DNA of 38,177 bases, from positions 1 through 38,177 of IMG/VR virus record IMGVR_UViG_3300037560_000024; one strand, given 5' to 3'. How positions within the stretch are numbered: position 1 is the first letter of the stretch; every line of letters starts with the position of its first letter. This stretch comes from a virus. Below are positions 17,580 to 25,541 of this stretch, piece by piece. A model generated the notes under the pieces. The model was not told the DNA's origin. It saw only the letters and a program-made list of their open reading frames with translations, and did no database searches. The position numbers and the translations under genes were made by a program.

Positions 17580-17926
17580 CTATATCCTACCTCCTCCAAG
17601 TAAGCGCGAGTAGCTGCCTTGTCCAGTGTGCGTCTACCAATAGAACTAGGAATCTCTATCACTGGTATGTGTCTAGCTATGGCATGTTGAATCTCCAATG
17701 CCACTCCAGAACTTATGGAACCATCAGGCAATGCCTTAAATACCACACAATCAACGGTGTCCACCAATCCAAGGAAGTAACCAAACCCCTGTGCCTTATA
17801 GCCTACATCATGCTTGAGTGCATTTGGGTTGAGTACATCAAAGCCTAGCTGTGAGATAGTGTCAACATCTCTAGCCTCAGCTGGTGTATTGTATATGTTT
17901 ATGGCATGAGCATAGTATGCTATCAT
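17576..17926 (-). CDS. Nucleoside 2-deoxyribosyltransferase-like (SLOG-related) protein
   Basis: 116 residues. YYAHAINIYNTP at the start, a DCVVFKALPDGS turn in the middle, and GVALEIQHAIARHIPVIEI near residues 77-95 reproduce the core of the nucleoside deoxyribosyltransferase fold, where the Glu in the last motif is the usual nucleophile (Glu81 here, approximately). Enzymes of this fold break N-glycosidic bonds of nucleosides or nucleotides. In the phage it may salvage bases or act on a nucleotide signal. It overlaps neighbours on both sides by 4 nt. Confidence 0.6.
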   Translation of the reverse strand: MIAYYAHAINIYNTPAEARDVDTISQLGFDVLNPNALKHDVGYKAQGFGYFLGLVDTVDCVVFKALPDGSISSGVALEIQHAIARHIPVIEIPSSIGRRTLDKAATRAYLEEVGYR

Positions 17927-18090
17927 CCTTCACTCCTCTCTACTAAAGCTTCCAGTATCTCTACTGACTGCTCTATCTCTTCTCTTCCTATAGTCTCATC
18001 AACGTTATCAATATCCTCACGTATCACAGACAGTATGGAATTCAATACATGCATGATGTGGTATACCTCATGCTTTGTTAGTGTGTACAT
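17923..18090 (-). CDS. Small acidic helical hypothetical protein
   Basis: 55 residues from the ATG at 18090 with AAAGGAG ideally placed upstream. The stop overlaps the next gene's ATG in ATGA. The sequence is an amphipathic helix pair with many Glu residues (NVDETIGREEIEQSVEILEA). The start lies inside the preceding zinc-knuckle gene by 23 nt. The family is not recognised. Confidence 0.6.
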   Translation of the reverse strand: MYTLTKHEVYHIMHVLNSILSVIREDIDNVDETIGREEIEQSVEILEALVERSEG

Positions 18091-18214
18091 CCTTAGCTCC
18101 TTTCTTTTTCACACGCTTTGGGCCTTTACAGTGGTCATGAAAGCATCCACCTGTTACATACTTACCCGTCTCACAGCATATCAACTCTTTAATTACATAT
18201 GTACCTTCACTCAT
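18068..18214 (-). CDS. Small Cys/His-rich protein, probable zinc knuckle
   Basis: 48 residues, GGAGAAAG ahead of the ATG, which overlaps the endonuclease stop in ATGA. Cys13, Cys14, Cys24, His26, His28 and Cys29 (ICCETG ... GGCFHDHC) form a compact metal-site pattern, followed by a very basic tail (KGPKRVKKKGAKD). The combination suggests a small nucleic-acid-binding protein. The precise family is unknown. Confidence 0.6.
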   Translation of the reverse strand: MSEGTYVIKELICCETGKYVTGGCFHDHCKGPKRVKKKGAKDVHTNKA

Positions 18215-18609
18215 TTCTTTCTCCATTCTAATGGAAGGCTACTTAGTTCGTAGTACTTGAAGCCATTCTTATCAGCCCACTCCCCATGTGACATCTTAGT
18301 ACCATCCTTCCTGCGCTTAGCATGAGGCATGGGTTGTTTAGGTGCCATGAATATAAATACTATCTCCTTATCTGGGTGACTCTTCTGTATATCCACGTAC
18401 TTACGTGCTTCCTCACTGCTTCTGAACCTGCCCTTAGCTTCTATAAGAATTGACTCATCACAAACAGGAACAAAATCAACAAGATAAGTACGCTCGGAGG
18501 TGTAGGTGAGTCTGTATGGCTCATATTCACACCCCTTAAGTCGTTTAATGAGAGTATCCTCAAACTTGCTTCTGCCTTTCTTTTGGTGTTTCATTGTAAG
18601 GTAATCCAT
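18211..18609 (-). CDS. Holliday-junction resolvase, T7 endonuclease I-like
   Basis: 132 residues against 149 in T7. The catalytic group of the family is visible: E17 in SKFED, then YEPYRLTY, VDFVP with D45, and LIEAKGRF with E57 and K59. T7 endonuclease I uses E20, E35, D55, E65 and K67 to cut four-way junctions and branches, both to debranch replicated DNA before packaging and to break host DNA. The start could also be the Met at residue 6 (18594). It overlaps the upstream gene by about 35-50 nt, a rather long overlap. Confidence 0.85.
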   Translation of the reverse strand: MDYLTMKHQKKGRSKFEDTLIKRLKGCEYEPYRLTYTSERTYLVDFVPVCDESILIEAKGRFRSSEEARKYVDIQKSHPDKEIVFIFMAPKQPMPHAKRRKDGTKMSHGEWADKNGFKYYELSSLPLEWRKK

Positions 18610-18748
18610 ATGATCCCCGAGTGTTGGCTATGTAGGCACTGACAGCCTTAGCCTCACTGCCATACATTATCCTAGCTCCGTACTGGTCGTCCTCGGGTAA
18701 GTTTAAAAACTCTTCAGTTAAAGCCTTGTGTCTTAGATCACGCTTCAT
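18560..18748 (-). CDS. Small basic hypothetical protein
   Basis: 62 residues, charged, with a helical N-terminus (LRHKALTEEFLNLPED) and a polar end. It overlaps the exonuclease gene by 11 nt and the endonuclease by up to 50 nt. The ribosome site is weak, so expression would depend on coupling. No family is recognised. The long overlap lowers confidence, but without it there would be an uncoded gap in an otherwise gapless operon. Confidence 0.5.
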   Translation of the reverse strand: MKRDLRHKALTEEFLNLPEDDQYGARIMYGSEAKAVSAYIANTRGSYGLPYNETPKERQKQV

Positions 18749-19580
18749 GTCGGGGCTGTCTCAATTCTAATGACTGCCGCAGGCTTAGTGGAGGTACCCA
18801 CATCTCTCCCTCTTCTCTTCGCATCCATAGTAATCTCCCTTGTTCAACAAAGTAATCATAGTCATAGCCCTTAGCTACGTATGCATCATACACTGTCTTA
18901 CACATGTCCTCCAATGACTCTGCATCTGCTAGTATAGGCTCTGCTTTCTTAATACCTATACCCGGTAGTCCCGGTATACTATCTACTCCATCCCCTGTTA
19001 GCATCTGCCTATAGAACAGGTAGTCTGCTGTCTGTGGGTCTACATAGTAGAACTCATCCTTATCAGGGTTATAATGAAAGCCCGGTGTGTTGTCTAAGTC
19101 CTTGTCTATGCTACATATCACATGTGTTAAGGGATTCTGGTAGCATAGGATAGATACCCTATCATCTACCTCCTCCCCATTTACAACAACAGCATTATAC
19201 TTCCTACGTAGGTAAGCATGTAGCTGGTCATAGTGTAAAGGTATTGAAAAAGGATCTCTATCCTTCTTGTAGTAGTCAACTAACTCCTTACGGAAGTTAC
19301 CCTCCCCTGCTATAAACACCTCATATGAGGAGAACCTAGGGTTATTGGCTATCTTATTAATGATGTGCTTAAGGTTAGATAGTGAGTCACGTAGTGGCCC
19401 AGCTGTCTTAGTCTTCTCCCATTCAAGTGTCTCATCTCCGTCTATGTACGCATCAAGATCCTTCTTGTACTTGAATGACTCTACTCCATCATGATCCTTA
19501 GCCTGCACGAGGTACTCCCTTACCTCATTAGCACAGCCTGCCTTAAAGATAGCACTGTCTGCATCAATTAGTGCATGCAT
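18738..19580 (-). CDS. 5'-3' exonuclease (flap/T7 gp6-like)
   Basis: 280 residues from the ATG at 19580, where the conserved core begins at once with MHALIDADS; GGAGAG lies nine bases upstream. An ATG at 19622 would add 14 poorly matching residues. The metal-binding acidic residues of the FEN fold are in ALIDADSAIF, GEEVDDRVS and SIDKDLDNTPG, and the helix-3-turn-helix DNA-binding part is DSIPGLPGIGIKKA. The enzyme would remove RNA primers and degrade host DNA into nucleotides for reuse. It sits among the replication genes. Confidence 0.9.
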   Translation of the reverse strand: MHALIDADSAIFKAGCANEVREYLVQAKDHDGVESFKYKKDLDAYIDGDETLEWEKTKTAGPLRDSLSNLKHIINKIANNPRFSSYEVFIAGEGNFRKELVDYYKKDRDPFSIPLHYDQLHAYLRRKYNAVVVNGEEVDDRVSILCYQNPLTHVICSIDKDLDNTPGFHYNPDKDEFYYVDPQTADYLFYRQMLTGDGVDSIPGLPGIGIKKAEPILADAESLEDMCKTVYDAYVAKGYDYDYFVEQGRLLWMRREEGEMWVPPLSLRQSLELRQPRHEA

Positions 19581-19773
19581 ATTGTACATCTCTCCATATA
19601 ACTTTATCATACTGGTAGCCACAGTTATAGCCTTGGCTGTCTGGTAGTTCCCCCTTCACGTGAACTTCCTCTTGGAGTACCATTACCACTTCCTTTTTAA
19701 ACCAGCCCGTACGTATTATACGGGGGTTGTGGCGTTTGTTTCCAGTAGGTTTCTCATAATCGTGAGCACTCAC
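19564..19773 (-). CDS. Small hypothetical protein
   Basis: 69 residues; the start overlaps the end of the OB-fold gene in ATGA and the stop lies 17 nt inside the exonuclease start. A basic N-terminus (KPTGNKRHNPRIIRTGWFKK) is followed by a beta-like VVMVLQEEVHVKGE and an aromatic end with two cysteines. No family is recognised. Confidence 0.55.
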   Translation of the reverse strand: MSAHDYEKPTGNKRHNPRIIRTGWFKKEVVMVLQEEVHVKGELPDSQGYNCGYQYDKVIWRDVQYACTN

Positions 19774-20339
19774 TGGAACTGCTGCCCTTCTACCTGACCT
19801 ACCACTGCTTCCTCAGTAGTGACACCGCCTGCCTCTGCTACTGCCAGTGTCTGTAGATAGAACCTATCAGATAGTTGATCAATCAACGCTAGCATCATAT
19901 CATACTTAGCTGCTGCCTTAGCACTAGCTGGGAAGGTGAATGCACCTGACTGTAGCATAGCCTCTGCTGCTGCAATGGCTGAGTTACGCGATGCTTGGAA
20001 CTGAATGCTAATCTGTACAACTAGGTCACGTGCTTCCTTGTTAGACCAGTACTGATCTCTAGTTAAACCACCACCGCTGGCCTGTGGTGCTGCTTGCTGT
20101 ACCGGTGCCTGTGTTGGCTCTGCTCCCACGCCTGCTGGTGCTAGTGTGCCTATAGTTACATTAACAAACTTACCTTTCTGTACTGCATCAAAGGTAACCA
20201 TGCCACCTTCAACTACTCCGAACTGGGTAGGGTTAGTCTCACCCATACCATACTGCTGTCCATTCACCTCAACACGGTACATCATCTTGTTACCGTAGGG
20301 TGATGCATGGATCTGAGTTAATACTCCTGTTACTTGCAT
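19770..20339 (-). CDS. Probable single-stranded DNA-binding protein (OB-fold)
   Basis: 189 residues, GAGGAT before ATG. Residues 1-66 alternate strands (VTGVLTQIHASPYGNKMMYR; GGMVTFDAVQKGKFVNVTIG) in the way of a small OB fold, followed by a Pro/Gln/Ala linker (residues about 70-88) and a helical C-terminal half. The gene is 4 nt from the DNA polymerase and upstream of the exonuclease, the place of the T7 gp2.5-type protein. It lacks the acidic C-terminal tip of classical SSBs, so the role is likely but not proven. Confidence 0.6.
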   Translation of the reverse strand: MQVTGVLTQIHASPYGNKMMYRVEVNGQQYGMGETNPTQFGVVEGGMVTFDAVQKGKFVNVTIGTLAPAGVGAEPTQAPVQQAAPQASGGGLTRDQYWSNKEARDLVVQISIQFQASRNSAIAAAEAMLQSGAFTFPASAKAAAKYDMMLALIDQLSDRFYLQTLAVAEAGGVTTEEAVVGQVEGQQFQ

Positions 20340-20342
20340 ATA

Positions 20343-22142
20343 CTATCCTCGTTGTGGGGGATCTATCTGATCTTTAATCTCTTCACCTAATGTCCAGTGT
20401 GTGCCAACTTTGTAGCCTACACCTAATGGGACATCAAACTCTACCCCATACACATCATATAGGTAATTATACACCTTTGTGGTGAAACAATCAAGACCTA
20501 TTTTGTAAAGAATTTGTATTTCTTCTGGGTGTACCTCACACACACCACTGTCATGTATTGTATTAACGATGAATGACTTAAGCTTCTGTCTCTTCATCTC
20601 TTTCCACATGTATACCAGTGCTATAGGTATGATGTCAGCTGTGGCAAATGACTGTACTGGGTAGTTACATATCTTTGTTGAGTTAGTGATGTAACCATTA
20701 CCTAACAGCCTAGTACCGGGGAAGAAGAACTCTAACCCTGATGGTATCCTTACCTTGCCTGTCTGTACCGCTGAGTACTTCCATTTAGTTTGTGCATCTG
20801 TGATGCCTTTATATTTCTTTCTAAAGGCTTCGTAGTATGCCTTCTCTGCCTTAGTGCCTGACGTACCATGAAACAATGGTTTAAATGTATGGGCCTTAGC
20901 TCCCTGTCTATCTGTAGGCTGCCCTGCCTTAGTTATCTCACTGGCTGTAAACATATGAACATCTACATCGTTAGCTATGTCTTCCTTAGCTACAGCATCG
21001 TTACCTAAGAATGCAGCAACCCTGAACTCTAATTGTGCACCATCTATCTCGCCTATTAACCAGCCATCATCCGCATAGCGTGATGTAAACAGTGGCTTAA
21101 GGTCACGTGCTTGGTTCTGAAATTGTACTGAATACTTCCTACCAGTGGAGCTAAGCCTATGTGTAACGGTACGTGTCTGGTGTAGGTTAGCATACAACAA
21201 CTCACCTGCATCCACACATGCCATGTAACTCTTCAATGACTTAGATATTCTCTGACTTAGGTATGTCCTACGCCTAAGCTTATTAAGGAAGTCCTTTTGT
21301 TTTTTAAGTGTTGGCTTTAGTTTATCAATAGTGTCTGCGTCAGTAGGACGCCCACCTTTGTCCGTAGTGATTAACTTCTTGCCCTTCATAAGGGGCTTTA
21401 TACCAAGGGTATCATAGATATACTCAGCCTTCTGCAAGGGTGAGCCTAGGTTGATACCTCCTGTGATCTCATGTAACTCATCGTCTAATGCTGTTAGCTC
21501 TGAGACTGTATCTGCATACTCCTTGTACACTTTCTTACCATCAAGCACCATACCGTTGGCTTCTATGTCAGCTAAGAATGGAGTAGTAATGCATCGTGTG
21601 TACATGACAGGTAGTTTACCTGACTGTACTATAGCTGCACGCTGAGCCTTGAACACCAAGGCAGTAACAGCCACGTCATACTGGCAACGTCTAGTCAGTA
21701 ATGATTCAGGAAGAGTACTAGGACACACCCCATGCTTAATACACATGTCAATGAATGGTTCTTTAACAGGGAACCCGTACCTACCAGCCACACTACCTAG
21801 ATTGAGAGGTTGTTTAATGTTACCATGTAAGACTATCTCACCTAACATAGTGTCCCAAGCTACGATGTTAGTGAGGTCAACCCCCATACGTTTAAGCCAT
21901 TGCAATTCAAACTTAGTGTTGTGTGCTACTATGAAGTCTACCTTATCGATAGCCTCTAACAGCTTACCCATGCCATACTCATTAGCTCTGAGTGTCACTA
22001 AGTCACCACCATTTACCCACCATACCCCTAGCACTAAGCTATTGTCAGGGTGTAATGCTGATCCATGGTCCTTGTTTGTAGTCTCGAAGTCTAGTACTAA
22101 GAAGTTATCACTGTTGAATATCCTCTCGTATAGTTCTTGCAC
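20343..22142 (-). CDS. DNA polymerase I family A with 3'-5' exonuclease, T7-like
   Basis: 599 residues, GTG start preceded by AGGAGG. The exonuclease domain holds LDFETT (D18, E20), VAHNTKFELQW and QYDVAVT (D156). The polymerase domain holds motif A EIDGAQLEFR (D367), motif B RQGAKAHTFKPLF (R412, K416, F420, F424) and motif C TIHDSG (D531). The residue matching E. coli position 762 is Phe (F420). In motif C the Glu after Asp is Ser (HDS), and the Tyr of motif B is Phe (F424). It replicates the phage genome, presumably with a host processivity factor. Confidence 0.96.
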   Translation of the reverse strand: MQELYERIFNSDNFLVLDFETTNKDHGSALHPDNSLVLGVWWVNGGDLVTLRANEYGMGKLLEAIDKVDFIVAHNTKFELQWLKRMGVDLTNIVAWDTMLGEIVLHGNIKQPLNLGSVAGRYGFPVKEPFIDMCIKHGVCPSTLPESLLTRRCQYDVAVTALVFKAQRAAIVQSGKLPVMYTRCITTPFLADIEANGMVLDGKKVYKEYADTVSELTALDDELHEITGGINLGSPLQKAEYIYDTLGIKPLMKGKKLITTDKGGRPTDADTIDKLKPTLKKQKDFLNKLRRRTYLSQRISKSLKSYMACVDAGELLYANLHQTRTVTHRLSSTGRKYSVQFQNQARDLKPLFTSRYADDGWLIGEIDGAQLEFRVAAFLGNDAVAKEDIANDVDVHMFTASEITKAGQPTDRQGAKAHTFKPLFHGTSGTKAEKAYYEAFRKKYKGITDAQTKWKYSAVQTGKVRIPSGLEFFFPGTRLLGNGYITNSTKICNYPVQSFATADIIPIALVYMWKEMKRQKLKSFIVNTIHDSGVCEVHPEEIQILYKIGLDCFTTKVYNYLYDVYGVEFDVPLGVGYKVGTHWTLGEEIKDQIDPPQRG

Positions 22143-22150
22143 TTATCCTC

Positions 22151-22573
22151 CTATAATAACTCAGTCCATATGTCATCTACTACCTCCCTCCATCCTCTCC
22201 TTCTATCTTCTGCTACAGGGTCTGGCATATTTATCTCTGACGCAGGGTTCACAACAACTTCCTCTGTTGATGCATCGTCAACAACCCACGCAGTAGGAGT
22301 GACACCTGCCCATGTAAAGGTAGGTTCCTCAGGTGGAAATAGCTCATCACACCGTGCCCGCCATAGTCCGTCGACGCCTGTCCAAGTAAGTAACTCCTCA
22401 TCCCTAAGCCCAAACATGAGGCTCCCCACAAGATTCATCCTGTAACTTGCATCTAAGTAGCCTTCAAAGTCAGGCTCATGCGCTTGTTTAAAGTATAGCT
22501 TTATATAGTCCTCGGTTAAATTGTATTCATCAAGGAACACAGCAAGCTGCTGTTGTACTCCATGTCTAGCCAT
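22151..22573 (-). CDS. Hypothetical protein, paralogue of the 80-aa protein at 28086-28328
   Basis: 140 residues from the ATG at 22573, one base after the helicase stop; an upstream TTG is less likely. The first 75 residues match the protein at 28086-28328: LAVFLDEYNLTEDYIKLYF against FAVFLEENNLTTEFVKAFL, and a shared W...L...WR element further on. The extra 65 residues are acidic and Pro/Val-rich and end with a second WREVVDDIW helix. No function is known. The duplication and its placement next to the helicase are the notable points. Confidence 0.65.
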   Translation of the reverse strand: MARHGVQQQLAVFLDEYNLTEDYIKLYFKQAHEPDFEGYLDASYRMNLVGSLMFGLRDEELLTWTGVDGLWRARCDELFPPEEPTFTWAGVTPTAWVVDDASTEEVVVNPASEINMPDPVAEDRRRGWREVVDDIWTELL

Positions 22574-22574
22574 G

Positions 22575-23765
22575 CTAATCAAACACTCTGGATAAATGTG
22601 GATCTACATTAACCAAGATAGGGCTATGGTTAGATGTTAGTTTGTTTTTTGTCATAGTTATCATCCTCTTATTCATAGGCTCCATACTGTCATCCATACC
22701 TATACCAAACATAATATCAAGTGTACCTTGTATAGCTATGTTACTATAGAACATATCATTCTTTTCAAGTATAGCCTTACCTGATGCAGAGTCACTAGCT
22801 TGGTGTACTATGATAGTAAATAGATTATACTTACCTGTCATTGTACGAAACCTTGTAGCTAAGAACTCATTCTTCTCCACCTTAGTGAAGGCTGTGGGTG
22901 TCTCCATGTTAGCCATCTGATCTATGATCAGTACCTCAGGCTGATACTTCTCCACTAGGTGAGCCACCTCACGCAGGGTGCCGGGTAGCATGTACTTGAA
23001 CACTAGGTTAGCATACCCATTAGCAAAAGCACGCTCACGTGCCCTCTCGGGGTTGATTAGCATCTCCTGTCTAGTCATACCTGATAGCCTAGCATAGAAT
23101 CTACCAAGCATAATCTTTGCAGCGTCCTCATTGCCACAGTATAGCACACTACGCCCATCATGTAACAGACCACATGCCATGTTGATGGTGAACAAAGTCT
23201 TACCTACCTCAGTGATAGCATACACTGCTGCCATAGTACCGGGTACTACACCTCCCTCAAGTACCTTGTTGATTGATTCAGGATAGATACGTATGAGATT
23301 CTCACGCTTGAATGCGTTGAGTACAGATTCAATATCCTCTGCTATGTACAGGTGCGTGTCCTCTTCCTCGTTAGTTTCATCAAGCCTGCTTAGGTAGTCC
23401 TGTGCTTCATCTATCTTCCCTTCATCGTTAGCAAGGCAAGCCTCAGCAAGTCTGCGTCTACCTTGTTCTATCCTTGTCTGTCTGAAATCATCCAGTACAT
23501 TAGGCACTGATACATCAGTAACCTCTGACAGCATATCAGCAAAGAGATCTACCTGCTTAGGGTGTGACCTCCCTAGCGCAGACAACAGTAACTCTATGTC
23601 TACGTTCGGTGCGTATGAATCATTCTCATAGTAGCGTATGATAGCATCTACTACAACCTGTGCTCCTTCCGTGAAGTCTTGCCCATCCCTCATTAACCGT
23701 GCTACCTCACTATAGGCTGCCTTGCTACTGATCATAGCGCTTATAACCTTTAGCTCTACGTTCAT
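22575..23765 (-). CDS. Replicative helicase, DnaB/T7 gp4 helicase-like (RecA fold)
   Basis: 396 residues. An N-terminal helical region (residues 1-130) resembles the DnaB N-terminal and linker part. The RecA-type core has Walker A ITEVGKT (residues 184-190), LYCGNED, Walker B EVLIIDQM (D282) and a TIIVHQAS motif H4-like segment near residue 320, ending with TMTKNKLTSNHSP. The first Gly of the Walker A motif is replaced by Ala183. It would be the hexameric 5'-3' helicase and works with the separately encoded primase at 24574-25320. Confidence 0.88.
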   Translation of the reverse strand: MNVELKVISAMISSKAAYSEVARLMRDGQDFTEGAQVVVDAIIRYYENDSYAPNVDIELLLSALGRSHPKQVDLFADMLSEVTDVSVPNVLDDFRQTRIEQGRRRLAEACLANDEGKIDEAQDYLSRLDETNEEEDTHLYIAEDIESVLNAFKRENLIRIYPESINKVLEGGVVPGTMAAVYAITEVGKTLFTINMACGLLHDGRSVLYCGNEDAAKIMLGRFYARLSGMTRQEMLINPERARERAFANGYANLVFKYMLPGTLREVAHLVEKYQPEVLIIDQMANMETPTAFTKVEKNEFLATRFRTMTGKYNLFTIIVHQASDSASGKAILEKNDMFYSNIAIQGTLDIMFGIGMDDSMEPMNKRMITMTKNKLTSNHSPILVNVDPHLSRVFD

Positions 23766-23782
23766 TTACTCTCCTTTAAGTC

Positions 23783-24085
23783 TTAAAACAGTAGACCGCC
23801 TGTCAAGACACCTACACCCAAGAGTAACAATGTATCACCATCAGTATTCTTAACTGTTGTGTATGTGCTTGCTCTCCTGTTCTCTATACTTGTACACAGT
23901 GCATCATACGCAGGATCTTCTGCTCTCATACGTACCTCTCTATCACGTTCTTGTCGGTACTCTGCCATCCACTTGTCAACTCTAGCGCTGGCCTGTTCAG
24001 CCAGTACCCTTTCAGCTTCAACATGTGCAGCCTTCTTAGCTTCACTCTTCACTTGTCGTGCTTTATACCATGATTTTAAACTCAT
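23783..24085 (-). CDS. Small coiled-coil protein with C-terminal membrane anchor
   Basis: 100 residues. Residues about 5-55 are charged and helical with Ala/Glu/Arg repeats (KARQVKSEAKKAAHVEAERV), and the last 17 residues are hydrophobic (DTLLLLGVGVLTGGLLF), the look of a tail anchor. The family is unknown. It overlaps the following gene by 4 nt and starts 17 nt upstream of the helicase gene. Confidence 0.6.
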   Translation of the reverse strand: MSLKSWYKARQVKSEAKKAAHVEAERVLAEQASARVDKWMAEYRQERDREVRMRAEDPAYDALCTSIENRRASTYTTVKNTDGDTLLLLGVGVLTGGLLF

Positions 24086-24318
24086 GCTACACCTCCTAAA
24101 TAATTAATAACCTGGTCTGCCTCAAGAAAGACAGGGTTTTTGATAGCTTGTGCTATATCAGTATCTTGCACGTTACTATAACAATAGTGATACTTCAGCT
24201 CTACACGTAGCCAAACTGTGTTGCTCTGTATACCCTTTAGCTCTGACATATTCCACAGAAGTACACCTATTTGTCTAGCCTGAGTGGTGTTAGCTTTAAT
24301 CCATATACTCGGTGCCAT
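24082..24318 (-). CDS. Small alpha/beta family protein, member 1 (24.1 kb)
   Basis: 78 residues with GAGGAG before ATG. It begins with a strand (SIWIKANTT) and a helix (QARQIGVLLWNMSEL), continues with a beta hairpin (TVWLRVELKYHYCYS) and ends in the shared strand-helix pattern VFLEADQVINYL. The ending closely matches the next gene (WIFLDAATTLKFL), so these two are near paralogues. Function unknown. Confidence 0.65.
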   Translation of the reverse strand: MAPSIWIKANTTQARQIGVLLWNMSELKGIQSNTVWLRVELKYHYCYSNVQDTDIAQAIKNPVFLEADQVINYLGGVA

Positions 24319-24319
24319 G

Positions 24320-24589
24320 TCACTGCTCCTCTAGAAATTTTAGTGTGGTAGCTGCATCAAGGAATATCCAAGACTCTCTGGCATGAGCATCACCAAATCC
24401 GTCCATCAGTCCCCTCATAGTAGCAGCTGTCCAGTGTGTATTCCAGTTCCTAGTACGCATTATGAACCTGTCGTCATTGTTATAATACATAGCGGAATAC
24501 TTACGCTCAGCGTCAGCACGATATGTTATATCAAGCATACCAGATATTCTACGTATATCGGTTGTTAGTCCTATTACTGCGATTTGCAT
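24320..24589 (-). CDS. Small alpha/beta family protein, member 2 (24.3 kb)
   Basis: 89 residues, AAGGTG before ATG, overlapping the primase end. Strand QIAVIGLT, helix DIRRISGMLDI, beta segment DRFIMRTRNW and the terminal SWIFLDAATTLKFLEE belong to the repeated small-protein family of this region. It lies directly upstream of member 1. Function unknown. Confidence 0.65.
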   Translation of the reverse strand: MQIAVIGLTTDIRRISGMLDITYRADAERKYSAMYYNNDDRFIMRTRNWNTHWTAATMRGLMDGFGDAHARESWIFLDAATTLKFLEEQ

Positions 24590-25320
24590 TGTAACACACC
24601 TTTGAATAATTTGTCAAGTTCTTTTTTGTTCATATCTTTTATGTCCTTCATTAATGGTTGGACTGTTAGCTTATCAAATAGAATGCTAACTCTCTGCGCA
24701 GTAGAGAATGCCTTAGCTGTAGCGTCCTCATCAAGAGCAATCACTACCTCCTTCACACCTACCTTAAGCATGTACCTTAGCTTATCAATTGATAGTGCAG
24801 TGCCAAGGATACATACTGAATCCATGTACTCACTAGCTACATAGGCACTAGGTATATCCTCTACCACCATCACACGTGTACGTCCTCTGTCTCCATACCA
24901 TGACATCAGTGTAGATAGCTCATCATCCATACGGTTGTATGCCTTAGCTCCACGTAGTCTTATCCCTACTTGAGGGAACCAACGCAGTACCCACCCTATC
25001 CTACTACCAAAGTAATCACGAATAGGTATAGCTATACGCATAGATGCAGCATCATACATACACCCTACTGGTAGAGGTGGTAACTCTATCCACTTAGGTA
25101 TAGCTTCCAACATCATTGGTCTAGCTGTTGATTGTTTCTTAACCTCTACCATGCTACCATCTGACAGGGTTGACCCTCCCTTGTGGCATGCTGCCCTATG
25201 ACAAAAGAATCTTAGTATACCACCATCATTGGTGACTGCCATAGTACCAGTACCACCACAATAAGGACACTCAATACGTAGAGTTACCCCAAGGGGAGGG
25301 GTAGGTAGAGATAACATCAT
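24574..25320 (-). CDS. DNA primase, TOPRIM type with zinc finger
   Basis: 248 residues. A zinc finger at the N-terminus (CPYCGG, C18/C21; FFCHRAACHKGG, C40/C45) is followed by a basic insert and a TOPRIM fold with VMVVEDIPSAY (E154) and VVIALDEDA (D197, D199). This is the layout of the T7 gp4 primase half, but here as a separate polypeptide from the helicase. It would make RNA primers for lagging-strand synthesis. The C-terminus (KDIKDMNKKELDKLF) may contact the helicase. It sits in the replication operon. Confidence 0.9.
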   Translation of the reverse strand: MMLSLPTPPLGVTLRIECPYCGGTGTMAVTNDGGILRFFCHRAACHKGGSTLSDGSMVEVKKQSTARPMMLEAIPKWIELPPLPVGCMYDAASMRIAIPIRDYFGSRIGWVLRWFPQVGIRLRGAKAYNRMDDELSTLMSWYGDRGRTRVMVVEDIPSAYVASEYMDSVCILGTALSIDKLRYMLKVGVKEVVIALDEDATAKAFSTAQRVSILFDKLTVQPLMKDIKDMNKKELDKLFKGVLQCKSQ

Positions 25321-25541
25321 ATGCCTAGAAGCTCAAATACTCTTTCCCGAGGCAGAACAAAGTCTGCTCGGAGAGGATCGGGTATTACACCTACTGTATG
25401 AGTTGCACACACACCCTTTAATGGTATGAATACAAAGCTCCCCTGCTGAGGGGAATTATATTTTAGATTAAGCACCTTGGCTACAGCCTTAACGTCATCA
25501 CGTGGTGTAGTTGATTCAAATGTAATATAGGAGTAGCTCAT
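25317..25541 (-). CDS. Small alpha/beta family protein, member 3 (25.3 kb)
   Basis: 74 residues, AGGA before ATG, overlapping the primase gene by 4 nt. It begins YSYITFESTTPRDDVKAVAKV, then QGSFVFIPLKG, and ends ADFVLPRERVFELLGI. The order strand, helix, strand, and terminal strand-helix matches the other members of the small family. Function unknown. Confidence 0.65.
   Translation of the reverse strand: MSYSYITFESTTPRDDVKAVAKVLNLKYNSPQQGSFVFIPLKGVCATHTVGVIPDPLRADFVLPRERVFELLGI

Noticed and set aside
21649-22296. 215-codon open frame on the + strand across the DNA polymerase
   Set aside because: It is antisense to the confident polymerase exonuclease domain and shows a Ser/Leu/Pro-rich shadow composition.
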